A program made the translations under genes and the position numbers. Below the pieces are notes generated by a model that saw only the letters and a list, made by a program, of their open reading frames with translations, did not search any database and was not told where the DNA came from. Below are positions 1 to 7,157 of a stretch of DNA of 15,588 nucleotides, one piece after another. The stretch covers positions 1 to 15,588 of the forward strand of contig JAPLCL010000073.1 of the NCBI GenBank assembly GCA_026392265.1. Reading direction: 5' to 3'. The DNA comes from Actinomycetota bacterium. GTDB lineage: Bacteria > Actinomycetota > Thermoleophilia > UBA2241. Position 1 is the stretch's first letter; each line of letters starts with the position of its first letter.

Positions 1-505
1 GCACTTTGACCACGGCACTCGTGCTGTTGACCCACTTGCTCCACGCCATCGGCAGGATGCCGATGCCGACGACCACCCAGATCAGGGCGATCACGATGAT
101 CTCCTCCCAGGTGCGGCTCATGCCGCCCCAGAACGCCACGGAAAGCGTGCCGGCGAAGATGACGAACACCGCCGGCGCCCAATACGCCACATTGATCCAG
201 TACAGCCAGGCCGAAACAGCGCCGACGCGCTCGCCGTAGGCCTCGCGGATCCACACGTAGATGCCGCCCTCCTCGGGCCACGCGCTACCGAGCTCCGCGG
301 TCACGAAGCCATACGGGATGTAGAAGAGCAGCGCCCCGAGGATGAAGAACGTGAGCCCCTGCACGCCGATCGCCGCCGACGTGGCGACGGTATCGAGCGT
401 GATCATCGCGGACACGGCGAAGAGGACCATCGGCAGGAGCCCGTAGACCTTGGGCTGCTGCTCGAGGCTCACGCCGGGAGCAGCCTTCATGACGTCGGTC
501 GCCAT
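1..505 (-). CDS. APC-superfamily amino-acid/polyamine permease, N-terminal 168 residues
   Basis: Cytoplasmic-membrane transporter of the amino acid-polyamine-organocation superfamily, cut by the left window edge. After a short hydrophilic N-terminus the translation has the family's first helices: a segment rich in small residues (about residues 24-45), a second (about 48-70) ending in the conserved stretch FVTAELGSAWPEEGGIYVW, then AYGERVGAVSAWLYWINVAYW and further hydrophobic helices. The ATG at 505 is 1 nt from the stop of the carbamoyltransferase gene, and the purine-rich ribosome binding site (AAGGGGGA) lies inside the end of that gene, so translation is probably coupled. Its position directly after a putrescine-carbamoyltransferase-like gene matches the aguB-aguD order of agmatine deiminase operons, which suggests an agmatine/putrescine antiporter. 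Substrate is inferred from context only; other amino acids remain possible. Confidence 0.88.
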   Translation of the reverse strand, partial: MATDVMKAAPGVSLEQQPKVYGLLPMVLFAVSAMITLDTVATSAAIGVQGLTFFILGALLFYIPYGFVTAELGSAWPEEGGIYVWIREAYGERVGAVSAWLYWINVAYWAPAVFVIFAGTLSVAFWGGMSRTWEEIIVIALIWVVVGIGILPMAWSKWVNSTSAVVKV

Positions 506-506
506 C

Positions 507-1550
507 TCATTCCCCCTTCGGAAGGAGCGCCCGGCCGATGCCCTGAAGAGCGGGGTCGGCCGGCAGCTCGTCAATGCCGATCAGCGCCAGCAGCAGCGCC
601 TTCTGGAAGTGCTTGCGGTTCTCGGCCTCGTCGAGGACGATCGAGAAGGGCGCGTCGAGGATCGCGTCGGTCATCTCCTCGCCACGGATCGCGGGCAGGC
701 AGTGCATGAACTTCGCCCCCGGCTTGGTGTGCGCCCAGAGCGCTTCGTTCAGCTGGTACGGGCCGAGGACCCGGCGCAGCTCGTCCTTCTCGTCCTCGGG
801 CTGCATCCACCACCAGCCGACGGTGAACACGACGTCGGCGTCCACTACCGCGGCGATGGCATCGTCGGTGAGGGTGAGGGAGGCGCCGGACCGCGCGCAA
901 TTGGCGCGCGCGAGCGCCTCGACTTCCGGCGTCATCTGCTCCTGCGGCGGCGCCGCCATCACCATGCTGCTGCCGAGACGGGTCATGGTGAGCGCCACCG
1001 AGGTGCCCATCGCGTCGGCGCACTTGCCGACGAAGGCGCACGTCAGGCCCTCCACGGTGCCGAAGTGCTCGAGAATGGTGAACGCGTCGGTCATCGTCTG
1101 CACCGGATGGTCGTAGTCATCGGTGAGGCCGTTGATGACCGGCACGGTGGCGTCGGCGGCCAGTTCGGCCAAGGTCGCATGGAAGGCCGTACGCGCCATG
1201 ATCGCATCGACGAGGCGGCTGATGACGCGGGCCGTGTCGGCCACCGTCTCGTGCCCGCCCAGATGGATCTCGCCGGGGCGCAGGTACTGCGCGTGACCGC
1301 CGAGCTCGGTCATGCCTGCCTCGAAGCTGATCCGTGTGCGCGTTGACGGATGCTCGAAGATCATCGCCAGGGTGCGGTCTTGCAGAAAGGGTGTGGGCAC
1401 CCGCCGCCGGTACAGTGCCTTCAGCGCGGCGGCCAGGTCGAGCAGGCCGAGCAGTTCCTCGCGGCTGTAATACTGATCGGTGACGAAATGGCGGCCGCGG
1501 AGACCCGCGAGACTCCCCGCCGCAAGTGGCGATCCATCCTGTGCGCTCAT
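507..1550 (-). CDS. Carbamoyltransferase, putrescine carbamoyltransferase-like
   Basis: Transfers a carbamoyl group between carbamoyl phosphate and an amine; in the catabolic direction it splits carbamoylputrescine to putrescine and carbamoyl phosphate. The 347-residue product carries the carbamoyl-phosphate loop STRTR (residues 69-73), GGHAQYLRPGEIHLGGHET (84-102), HPVQ (148-151) and FMHCLPAIRGEE (281-292). The stretches around GGHET, VINGLTDDYDHP and DEAENR resemble Enterococcus putrescine carbamoyltransferase more than anabolic ornithine carbamoyltransferase, and the DSMG-type ornithine loop is absent, replaced by a tryptophan-rich acidic stretch (246-257). An upstream in-frame GTG at 1592 is possible, but the ATG at 1550 has GGAAGGA 9 nt before it. 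The permease follows after 1 nt. Agmatine deiminase and carbamate kinase genes would be expected beyond the left edge. Ornithine carbamoyltransferase is the main alternative. Confidence 0.85.
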   Translation of the reverse strand: MSAQDGSPLAAGSLAGLRGRHFVTDQYYSREELLGLLDLAAALKALYRRRVPTPFLQDRTLAMIFEHPSTRTRISFEAGMTELGGHAQYLRPGEIHLGGHETVADTARVISRLVDAIMARTAFHATLAELAADATVPVINGLTDDYDHPVQTMTDAFTILEHFGTVEGLTCAFVGKCADAMGTSVALTMTRLGSSMVMAAPPQEQMTPEVEALARANCARSGASLTLTDDAIAAVVDADVVFTVGWWWMQPEDEKDELRRVLGPYQLNEALWAHTKPGAKFMHCLPAIRGEEMTDAILDAPFSIVLDEAENRKHFQKALLLALIGIDELPADPALQGIGRALLPKGE

Positions 1551-1855
1551 CGCGTGACATCCTTCCCTGGACGACCGGCCCGCGGCGCTCACCGCGAACG
1601 CGGATTGAACCTGCGTATAACTAAATGAGCGTTTAAGGGAAGCCTGTCAAGTGCTCGGCCGTAATCGGGTCAGAGGGTGCCGCGCCCGGCTGGGCTGTCG
1701 CTCTGCGTCGAATCCGTTGGCGATACATCCAGCCGCCCTTCTGGTGGTACATGCTCTGGTCCTGCTGGTGGATTCCGCGCGGCGGACCATCGGGTGTCGT
1801 TCGGGGATAGCGACCGCCGTGCCTGGGCGGCCTTTCGGCGCGTGCCCGGCGCGGC
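1551..1855. other. Intergenic stretch between TetR gene and carbamoyltransferase gene
   Basis: About 305 nt without a convincing gene. The half next to the carbamoyltransferase gene is locally AT-richer (about 1605-1650) and holds a TTGACA hexamer and an imperfect palindrome described separately. The other half is GC-rich and holds only a doubtful 39-codon reading frame on the minus strand (1752 to 1633). Confidence 0.5.
1622..1650 (-). promoter_or_regulatory. Candidate promoter and TetR-type operator for the carbamoyltransferase-permease operon
   Basis: Reading the minus strand, a perfect TTGACA (1650-1645) is followed by the imperfect palindrome TAAACGCTCATTTA (1635-1622), whose outer TAAA/TTTA arms are symmetric. 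No good -10 hexamer sits at the usual 17-nt spacing; TTTAGT or TAGTTA just downstream are weak candidates. The palindrome's size and AT-rich arms suit a TetR-family dimer, and a TetR gene lies directly upstream, so local regulation is plausible. This is inferred from position and symmetry only. Confidence 0.35.
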
Positions 1856-2464
1856 TCAGCCGGCCGGAAGCGCGAGGTAGCGGCCGACGACCTCGACCCA
1901 GGCGCGCCAGGCGCGCTCGTGGTCGAAGCCCTCGGGGTCGAGCGCACGCTGGATACCGAGCCCTTCGACGACGGCGATGCTGACGGCGGCGAGCGCTTCG
2001 AGCTGCTCGTCGTCCAGCTCGGCAGGTGCGGCCCCCAGGCAGTCGGCGTCGACGATGCGGTACACGCGATACTCCTCCGCAAAACGCGCCCGTACCTCGG
2101 GGTCGCGCAGGGCGTGAGGCAGAAGCTCGTACAGCATCCTGTTGACACGCTCGTTACTCGACACGCGGCGCTGCCAGTCGAGGAACGCCGCGGTGCGCTC
2201 CGCGCCTTCGCTGGTCGCGCGGATCTCCTCCACGAGGCCCACGTCGGGGTTCTGGAACAGAGTCTCGACGAGTGCTGAGAGCAGACCGGCCTTGCTGCCG
2301 AAGTAGTAAGACACGAGCGCCCGGTTCACCCCGGACACCTGCGCGATGGCGGTCATGGTCAGCTCGGCATAGCCGCGCTCCGCGAGGATGTCCTGCGCGG
2401 CGGCGAGGATGCGGCGCGCGGTCGGCGGCAGCTCGGCGATGTGGAGTGGAGGCCGGGCGTTCAT
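1856..2464 (-). CDS. TetR/AcrR-family transcriptional regulator
   Basis: One-component repressor-type DNA-binding protein of 202 residues. The N-terminus has the TetR helix-turn-helix: RRILAAAQDILAERGYAELTM (about 18-38) leading to the recognition segment AIAQVSGVNRALVSYYFGSK (about 39-58), then LLSALVETLF. The remainder is a helical ligand-binding domain with no recognisable ligand signature. The ATG at 2464 is the first start after an in-frame stop; it has no Shine-Dalgarno but a TACTGT box ends 6 nt upstream, suggesting a leaderless transcript. It starts only 38 nt after korB on the same strand, so read-through from korAB is also possible. Likely targets are its own region, the korAB genes, or the downstream polyamine genes; the sequence does not decide between them. 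Confidence 0.9.
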   Translation of the reverse strand: MNARPPLHIAELPPTARRILAAAQDILAERGYAELTMTAIAQVSGVNRALVSYYFGSKAGLLSALVETLFQNPDVGLVEEIRATSEGAERTAAFLDWQRRVSSNERVNRMLYELLPHALRDPEVRARFAEEYRVYRIVDADCLGAAPAELDDEQLEALAAVSIAVVEGLGIQRALDPEGFDHERAWRAWVEVVGRYLALPAG

Positions 2465-2470
2465 GGCGCC

Positions 2471-2476
2471 ACAGTA
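2471..2476 (-). promoter_or_regulatory. Putative -10 box for a leaderless TetR transcript
   Basis: TACTGT on the minus strand fits the TANNNT -10 pattern and ends 6 nt before the ATG at 2464, placing a start of transcription at or next to the start codon. No clear -35 element was seen. Confidence 0.35.
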
Positions 2477-2502
2477 TCACGGCGCGGAAAGCTCCCCGCG
2501 CC

Positions 2503-3384
2503 TCACGTCAGGCTCGCCAGCACCTCCGTCAGCGTGGCCTCGACGTCGCGGTCCGCGGCGCCGTATGCGGCGAAGTGCTCGCCGTAGACGGGCCGGTCGC
2601 GCACGCTGAATGTGCCCAGCGCGACCGGCCCGTCCGCGCAGTAGCCCCACTCGCGGATCTTGGTCAGCGCCTGCGCTTCGTCGCGTGGATCGTGGCCTTC
2701 GAGCTCGTACACCCGCTCGTTGTACGCCTCGTACATGTTGCGGAAGGTGACGCACACCTGCAGCGTGTCGACGACGCTGAAGCCGGGATGCAGGATCGCC
2801 TCCTTGTAGAGCCTCTTCAGCAGCGGGATCCCGTGCGAGTAGCCGCGCGCCAGGTAGCTCGCCCCGGCGACGTACAGGAGCTCAAGCGGGTTGAAGGGCT
2901 CCTCCAAGCTGCCGTAAGGCGTGGAGCGCCCCTTGTAGCCCGGAGGCGTTTCGGGCCCCGCTTGGCCGATCGTCAGCCCGTACACCCCGTTGTCGTGCAC
3001 GATCACGGTGATGTCCACGTTACGCTTGGCGGCGAAGAGGATGTGCTCGAGGCCCTCGGCGAGACCCGAGCCGTCGCCCACGTGCACGATGACCTTGAGC
3101 TCCGGGTTCGCCAGCTTGATGCCCGTGGCGGACGCCACCGAACGCCCGTGCAGCGAGTTGAACGTGTTCACACCCACGTAGTCCATGATCTTGCCGTGGC
3201 AGCCGATGTCGGCGACCAGCACGATGTCCTCGCGGCGCGTGCCCTCGTCGATCAGCTCCTGCAGCACCGCCTTGAGGGCGTTGAGCACGGCGAAGTTGCC
3301 GCAGCCGGGGCACCAGGTGTTCTTCGCGTAGGTGCCCAGGCCGACGGCCGTGCGGCCCACCGGCTTGCCCTTCGCGGCGCTCAT
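2503..3384 (-). CDS. korB: 2-oxoacid:ferredoxin oxidoreductase, beta subunit (TPP-binding)
   Basis: Thiamine-diphosphate-binding catalytic subunit of a 2-oxoacid:ferredoxin oxidoreductase, which decarboxylates a 2-oxoacid to an acyl-CoA and reduces ferredoxin. The 293-residue product has WCPGCGN (Cys25, Cys28), DIGCHGK (Cys62) and LQVCVTF (Cys211), the four-cysteine set that binds the single [4Fe-4S] cluster in two-subunit enzymes such as the Sulfolobus one. The TPP/Mg motif is GDG at 103-105, followed by DNGVYGLTIGQ at 131-141. The residue after GDG is Ser, where many KorB proteins have Asp. The ATG at 3384 overlaps the korA stop as ATGA, so translation is coupled and a longer upstream reading frame is not used. 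Substrate (2-oxoglutarate, pyruvate or branched-chain) cannot be read from sequence alone. Confidence 0.93.
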   Translation of the reverse strand: MSAAKGKPVGRTAVGLGTYAKNTWCPGCGNFAVLNALKAVLQELIDEGTRREDIVLVADIGCHGKIMDYVGVNTFNSLHGRSVASATGIKLANPELKVIVHVGDGSGLAEGLEHILFAAKRNVDITVIVHDNGVYGLTIGQAGPETPPGYKGRSTPYGSLEEPFNPLELLYVAGASYLARGYSHGIPLLKRLYKEAILHPGFSVVDTLQVCVTFRNMYEAYNERVYELEGHDPRDEAQALTKIREWGYCADGPVALGTFSVRDRPVYGEHFAAYGAADRDVEATLTEVLASLT

Positions 3385-5081
3385 GCCAGCACCTTCTCGA
3401 CCTGATGGCGAAGCGCGCCGACGCCGAAGGGCCGCCCGTCGTAGCGGAGGATGCCTACGTCGACGTCCAGGCCGTGGCGCTCCATCAGCCCGGCGAGCTG
3501 GCCGGTCGAGTTCATCTCCAGCACGGCGACTCTCTCGCTGCCGACGAGGGCCTGCGCCAGCTGCCGGGTAGGGAACGGCCGCAGGACAACCGGCTGCACG
3601 ACGCGCACGCCGATGAGCTCGCCGACTTCGCGCATGGCGCCGGTCGGCGAGCCCCACGTCACCACGGTCCGCGGCGACTTTGGATCGCCGTAGACGTTCA
3701 CCAGCGGTAGCGTGTCGAGCTCCTCGGCGAGGGCGCGCGCCTTACGCTCCCACTTGTCCTGCATGTTCACGGTGGTCTCCGGGTCTTCGCTGGTGATCCC
3801 GTGCTCGTCATGCGTGTACGTGTTGGCCTTGACCGTCGCGCCCTCGCGCCCGGGGAGCGCCAGCGGGCTGACGCCGTCATCGGTGATGAGGTACCTCTTG
3901 TACGCGAGTCCCGGGGTGTCGTCCTGGGCTACGCCGTCCCAATCGTTCTGCGTCAGGCGCGGCAACGTCGGCACCTGGTCCGCGACGAAGCTCTGGGAGT
4001 CGTCGTTCAGGGTGCGGTCGCTGAGGATGATGGCCGGCAGCTGGTACTTCCAGGCCACATCCATGGCCAGCGTGCTCCACGCGTAGGCCTGCTCGACGTC
4101 GGCAGGCGCGACGATGAAGCGCGGGAACTCGCCGTGCCCGGCGTTCAGGGCGAACTCAAGATCGGCCTGCCCGGTGTACGTCGGCAGGCCGGTGCTGGGG
4201 CCGGTGCGCTGGCCGAGCGCCACCACGATGGGCAGCTCGGCCTGACCGGCCTGGCTCAGGCCCTCGGTCATGAGGCAGAAGCCGCCACCAGACGTGCCGA
4301 CGGCGGCGCGCTCGCCGGCGTAGGCGTGCCCGAGCGCCATCATCATCGCGGCGATCTCGCCCTCAGGCTGTACGACCTTGAGCTCGAAGCGCGGCGCCAG
4401 CTTGGCGAGGAAGTGGAGTAGTCCGCTGGCCGGCGTCATCGGGTAGGCGGCGTACGCCTTGAGGCCGCCGCGGATGAGTCCCAAGCCGATGGCCTCGAGC
4501 CCCCCGACGACCGGCACCGGCCCGCCACCCGGCAGGTCGATGAGCAGCTTCTCCGTGGCCAGGTCATAACCGCGCCGCGCCACGGCAAGGTTCAGCTCCG
4601 TCATCTTGGGTTGGTAGCGAGTGATGACGTCCTCGAGCGCCATCCACGGGATCGAGATCGCCTTGCAGAAGGCCCCCAGTATGGCCGTGTTGCGCATCAC
4701 CGGCGGCGCGTCTTCCTGGGCCAGGATCGTCTTCACCGGGATGCCCGTACGGAAGGGATGCGTGATGGCGGACAGCCTGTCGGTCTTGATCGTCTCGCTG
4801 TCGTACACGGTGACCGGGCGCTGCTTGAGACGCCATTCGTGCGTGTCCAGGGTCTCCTCGGTGAGCGCGATGAGCACGTTGACATGGTCGCGATGGGCGG
4901 CGATGCGGCCCCGATGCGCGCGCACGATGACGAAGTTGTGGCCGCCGCGAATCAGCGAGGGTGAGTCCACGTAGCGGTAGAGACGATAGCCGAGCTCGTT
5001 GAGGAGGTGGGCGATCATGCCCCCGGCCTCGGTGATGCCGTCGCCGGCCTTGCCGCCGATGAGCACAGAGAAGGAGTCCAC
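3381..5081 (-). CDS. korA: 2-oxoacid:ferredoxin oxidoreductase, fused gamma-alpha subunit
   Basis: Partner of korB. The 566-residue product is a fusion: an N-terminal gamma domain (about 1-185, starting with VLIGGKAGDGI, residues 6-16) and an alpha domain beginning near residue 190, with YPMTPASG (213-220) and the family stretch GTSGGGFCLMTEGLSQAG followed by QRTGPSTGLPT. This is the two-subunit KorAB/OFOR architecture. The start is taken as GTG at 5081 because AAGGAGG lies 5 nt upstream and the gamma domain begins directly after it; the reading frame upstream has no domain. It ends in a 4-nt overlap with korB. A 139-nt gap separates it from the exporter gene upstream, where I see no clear promoter. 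The enzyme would act in the cytoplasm and is typically oxygen-sensitive, in line with the neighbouring CooS-like operon. Confidence 0.93.
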   Translation of the reverse strand: MDSFSVLIGGKAGDGITEAGGMIAHLLNELGYRLYRYVDSPSLIRGGHNFVIVRAHRGRIAAHRDHVNVLIALTEETLDTHEWRLKQRPVTVYDSETIKTDRLSAITHPFRTGIPVKTILAQEDAPPVMRNTAILGAFCKAISIPWMALEDVITRYQPKMTELNLAVARRGYDLATEKLLIDLPGGGPVPVVGGLEAIGLGLIRGGLKAYAAYPMTPASGLLHFLAKLAPRFELKVVQPEGEIAAMMMALGHAYAGERAAVGTSGGGFCLMTEGLSQAGQAELPIVVALGQRTGPSTGLPTYTGQADLEFALNAGHGEFPRFIVAPADVEQAYAWSTLAMDVAWKYQLPAIILSDRTLNDDSQSFVADQVPTLPRLTQNDWDGVAQDDTPGLAYKRYLITDDGVSPLALPGREGATVKANTYTHDEHGITSEDPETTVNMQDKWERKARALAEELDTLPLVNVYGDPKSPRTVVTWGSPTGAMREVGELIGVRVVQPVVLRPFPTRQLAQALVGSERVAVLEMNSTGQLAGLMERHGLDVDVGILRYDGRPFGVGALRHQVEKVLA

Positions 5082-5220
5082 ACATGCCTCCTTGACGATG
5101 AAGCGGGCGAGTGGCAGGCGAGCCGCTCGACACGTACATACCCACAAGAACGCGAGCCGAGCGCCTGGAGACCGGCGCCGCGCGCAACGCGGACGGCCGG
5201 CGACCCAACATCGCCTCGCT

Positions 5221-6456
5221 TCAGCCCCTGAACGGCTCGTTCCGCGCCGGGAGGGTCGCATCGGCCACGAGTAGACCGACCACCAGGCCCGCGGCGATGA
5301 CGAGCACCGCCGCAAGGATCTCCAGGCTGCCCGTGGCGTCCCGCAGAAAGGCCGAGATGCCGCGGAAGCCGAGGGCGCCGGGCACCAGCGCCGCCAGGCC
5401 CGGCACCAGCGGCACCGCGGCCGGCCGGCTGGTGAGCCGCGCGTAGAGGTTGCTGCCCAGCCCCAGGAGCAGGCTGGCGAGCACCACGCCGACGGTGGGG
5501 CCGAGCAGCCAAGCGCCGACGTGCGCGCCGTAGACCGCTACGGCGACGGCGCAGAGCACCACCCAGATGTCGCGCGGGCGCGAGTTGGTCACGACCAGCA
5601 GTGCGCCGGAGCTGGCCACGACGGCCGCGGCTGTGAGCCATTGGCCGGGGATCTCGCGCCCCGGGCCGACCGGCGGCACCCAGCCGAGCTTGGTGAAGAT
5701 CGCGTAGCCCATGGCCACCCCCAACCCCAGGCTCACCAGCGAGACCGTAGCGCCGGCGAGCCGCGCCGAGCCGGAGACGAGATGTCTCGCCGCCAGCTCC
5801 GAGACGCCCAAGGTGATGCTGAGGCCGGGCAGCAGCAAGATGAGCCCGGCCAGCACGACCGTCGCGAGGTGGAAGGACGGCAGCACGTGGCCCAGGGCGA
5901 GAGTGAGCACCGCCGCCAGAAAGCCGGCCAGCAGTTCGACCAGGCTGGTGAGACGCTGCACGCGACGCGCGAGCACCGCGAGAGCGCCCACGGCGAGGCC
6001 GACGGGGATGGCGGCGGTGAGCTCGCGCACGCCGCCGCCGAGAAACACGCTGATGGCCGCGGCGCCCAGACCCGAGGCCAGGACGCGCATGTACCAGGGA
6101 AAGCGGGGCGGGCTGGCCGTGATGAGCCTGACCTCGGCCAGCCCCTGGGCGGCCGACCTGCGCCCGCGGGTGACGTCGAGCAGCGTCGCGTCGAGGAGGC
6201 TCAGGGCCTGCAGGTCGATAGCGCTGTCGCGCGTATGCAGGAGCACCGTGTGCGTGGCGGCGCCGTGTCCGTAGGCGACGAACACGGCTGTGGGCACCGA
6301 GAAGAACGCCACCTCCACGCCCAGCGTACGGGCGCATGCCTGCAGGCCGCTCTCCAGGCGATCGGCGGTCTCGCCGTAGCGCGACAGGGCCGCGGCCATT
6401 GCGCTGAGGAACTCCCTGCGCGGATCTTCGGGCGTCATATGTTCATCGTCATGCAC
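5221..6456 (-). CDS. ThrE-family threonine/serine exporter
   Basis: Integral membrane protein of 411 residues with the ThrE (DUF1212 plus DUF3815) organisation. A soluble N-terminal part (about 1-120) opens with the family pattern of a helix followed by YGETADRLESGLQACARTLG (27-46) and then a region like VEVAFFSVPTAVF. Two membrane blocks follow, about 125-255 and 272-400, each with four to five hydrophobic helices and a conserved proline-glycine turn (LLPG 208-211; LVPG 357-360). Known members export threonine and serine by proton antiport. A second ATG at 6438 is an alternative start; neither has a good ribosome binding site. It is divergent from the ferredoxin-cooS operon and upstream of korAB; no functional link is evident. 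Confidence 0.88.
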   Translation of the reverse strand: MHDDEHMTPEDPRREFLSAMAAALSRYGETADRLESGLQACARTLGVEVAFFSVPTAVFVAYGHGAATHTVLLHTRDSAIDLQALSLLDATLLDVTRGRRSAAQGLAEVRLITASPPRFPWYMRVLASGLGAAAISVFLGGGVRELTAAIPVGLAVGALAVLARRVQRLTSLVELLAGFLAAVLTLALGHVLPSFHLATVVLAGLILLLPGLSITLGVSELAARHLVSGSARLAGATVSLVSLGLGVAMGYAIFTKLGWVPPVGPGREIPGQWLTAAAVVASSGALLVVTNSRPRDIWVVLCAVAVAVYGAHVGAWLLGPTVGVVLASLLLGLGSNLYARLTSRPAAVPLVPGLAALVPGALGFRGISAFLRDATGSLEILAAVLVIAAGLVVGLLVADATLPARNEPFRG

Positions 6457-6596
6457 GTCGGCGAGTCCACGGGCGGTGGCGCGAAACGGGAAGATGAGGA
6501 CGAGGCTGATTCCCTATCTTACCTTTCCCGGCAATGCCGGAGCCTACGGCTTCTTGGGGGCCGCGGACCTCAGCAGAAGCGCGCCCGTACGCCGGC

Positions 6597-6614
6597 CCTT
6601 GACGCAGGTCAAGG
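6597..6614. promoter_or_regulatory. FNR/CRP-family operator (TTGAC-N4-GTCAA) upstream of the ferredoxin-cooS operon
   Basis: CCTTGACGCAGGTCAAGG is a perfect palindrome with two 7-bp arms around GCAG. It matches the FNR/DNR/NnrR class of sites (TTGAY-N4-RTCAA) recognised by anaerobiosis- or NO-responsive regulators. Its centre (6605.5) is exactly 32 bp upstream of the centre of TAAGTT at 6635-6640, which equals a -41.5 position and is the class II activator geometry. The regulator gene itself is not in the window. Confidence 0.72.
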
Positions 6615-6634
6615 TACCGCCGGCGCGCGCAGGG

Positions 6635-6640
6635 TAAGTT
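6635..6640 (+). promoter_or_regulatory. Putative -10 box of the ferredoxin-cooS promoter
   Basis: TAAGTT keeps the key first, second and last positions of TATAAT and lies where an activator centred at -41.5 would require it. Transcription would start near 6647, leaving a leader of about 77 nt. No -35 hexamer is evident, as expected for an activator-dependent promoter. Confidence 0.5.
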
Positions 6641-6669
6641 CGTATCGCGACTACAGGAGAGATCCCCCG

Positions 6670-6716
6670 GCGCCGGCGTGCGAAGCAGCCACCGGCGCTT
6701 TCCCACGGAGAAAGCG
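6670..6716 (+). promoter_or_regulatory. Two overlapping leader hairpins before the ferredoxin start
   Basis: Stem 1 pairs GCGCCGG (6670-6676) with CCGGCGC (6692-6698). Stem 2 pairs CGCTTTC (6696-6702) with GAAAGCG (6710-6716), with the loop CCACGGA. The stems share 6696-6698, so they cannot both form fully. The purines GGAG (6707-6710), the nearest Shine-Dalgarno-like bases, lie in or at the edge of the second hairpin, 13 nt from the ATG. A role in translation control or mRNA stability is inference. Confidence 0.35.
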
Positions 6717-6723
6717 AGTGCAC

Positions 6724-7107
6724 ATGGCAGTCCGCAGCATCGTCCACATCGATGAAGACCTCTGCAACGGGTGCGGCCTCTGCGTCACCCCGTGCGCCGA
6801 GGGCGCTATCGAGATCATCGACGGCAAGGCCAAGGTCATCAAGGAAGAACTGTGCGACGGCGCCGGCTTCTGCCTCGCTGTCTGCCCCGAAGGAGCGCTC
6901 ACGGTGGAGAAACGCGAAGCCCCCGAGTTCGACGAGGACGCCGCCGCAGAGAAGATGGCCGAGAAGCTGGCGGCCAGCATCACCATCAAGCAGAACTGCT
7001 TCAACTGCGGACGCAGCGAGAACGACGCCGTCCTCTTCCCTTGCCGCACGAAAGGCGAGAGCACCTGGGTGTGCGTCAAGTGCCTCCCCGCCCTGATCCA
7101 CGGTTGA
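6724..7107 (+). CDS. 4Fe-4S ferredoxin with C-terminal cysteine-rich zinc-ribbon-like tail
   Basis: Small cytoplasmic electron carrier of 127 residues, probably the redox partner of the following CooS-like protein. Residues 14-24 hold a full binding motif (C14-x2-C17-x2-C20-x3-C24). The second motif, C44-DGAGF-C50-x3-C54-P, has Ala47 where a classical 2[4Fe-4S] ferredoxin has its second cysteine. From memory this CDGxGxC form is typical of a ferredoxin family found in anaerobes, often close to hybrid-cluster protein genes, so it is probably not a mutation. After an acidic helix (about 65-85) comes a tail with CxxC at 92-95, Cys107 and CxxC at 117-120, which could bind zinc or another cluster. 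The long reading frame upstream of 6724 runs antisense through the exporter gene and is not real. It lies 50 nt upstream of cooS in the same transcript. Confidence 0.9.
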   Translation: MAVRSIVHIDEDLCNGCGLCVTPCAEGAIEIIDGKAKVIKEELCDGAGFCLAVCPEGALTVEKREAPEFDEDAAAEKMAEKLAASITIKQNCFNCGRSENDAVLFPCRTKGESTWVCVKCLPALIHG

Positions 7108-7157
7108 TCGGCGCGTCCCGCGCGCATAAAAGCTCCCAAATCTCCCAGGAGGGATCC

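Noticed and set aside
1633..1752. A 39-codon minus-strand reading frame (starting MYHQKGGWMYRQR, very basic) with AGGA 7 nt before its ATG
   Set aside because: Its last codons coincide with the TTGACA box upstream of the carbamoyltransferase gene, it matches no family I know, and such frames arise easily in GC-rich DNA.
2808..3075. Serine after the GDG motif of KorB as a sign of inactivity
   Set aside because: That position varies among 2-oxoacid oxidoreductases, and all cluster cysteines and the remaining TPP motif are intact.
5521..6723. Long plus-strand open frame running into the ferredoxin gene
   Set aside because: It is antisense to the ThrE-type exporter, lacks protein-like composition, and the ferredoxin motifs begin right after the ATG at 6724.
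6856..6888. Missing cysteine (Ala47) in the second ferredoxin cluster motif as a possible mutation
   Set aside because: The CDGxGxC spacing is, to my knowledge, usual for this ferredoxin family, so it is a family trait rather than damage.
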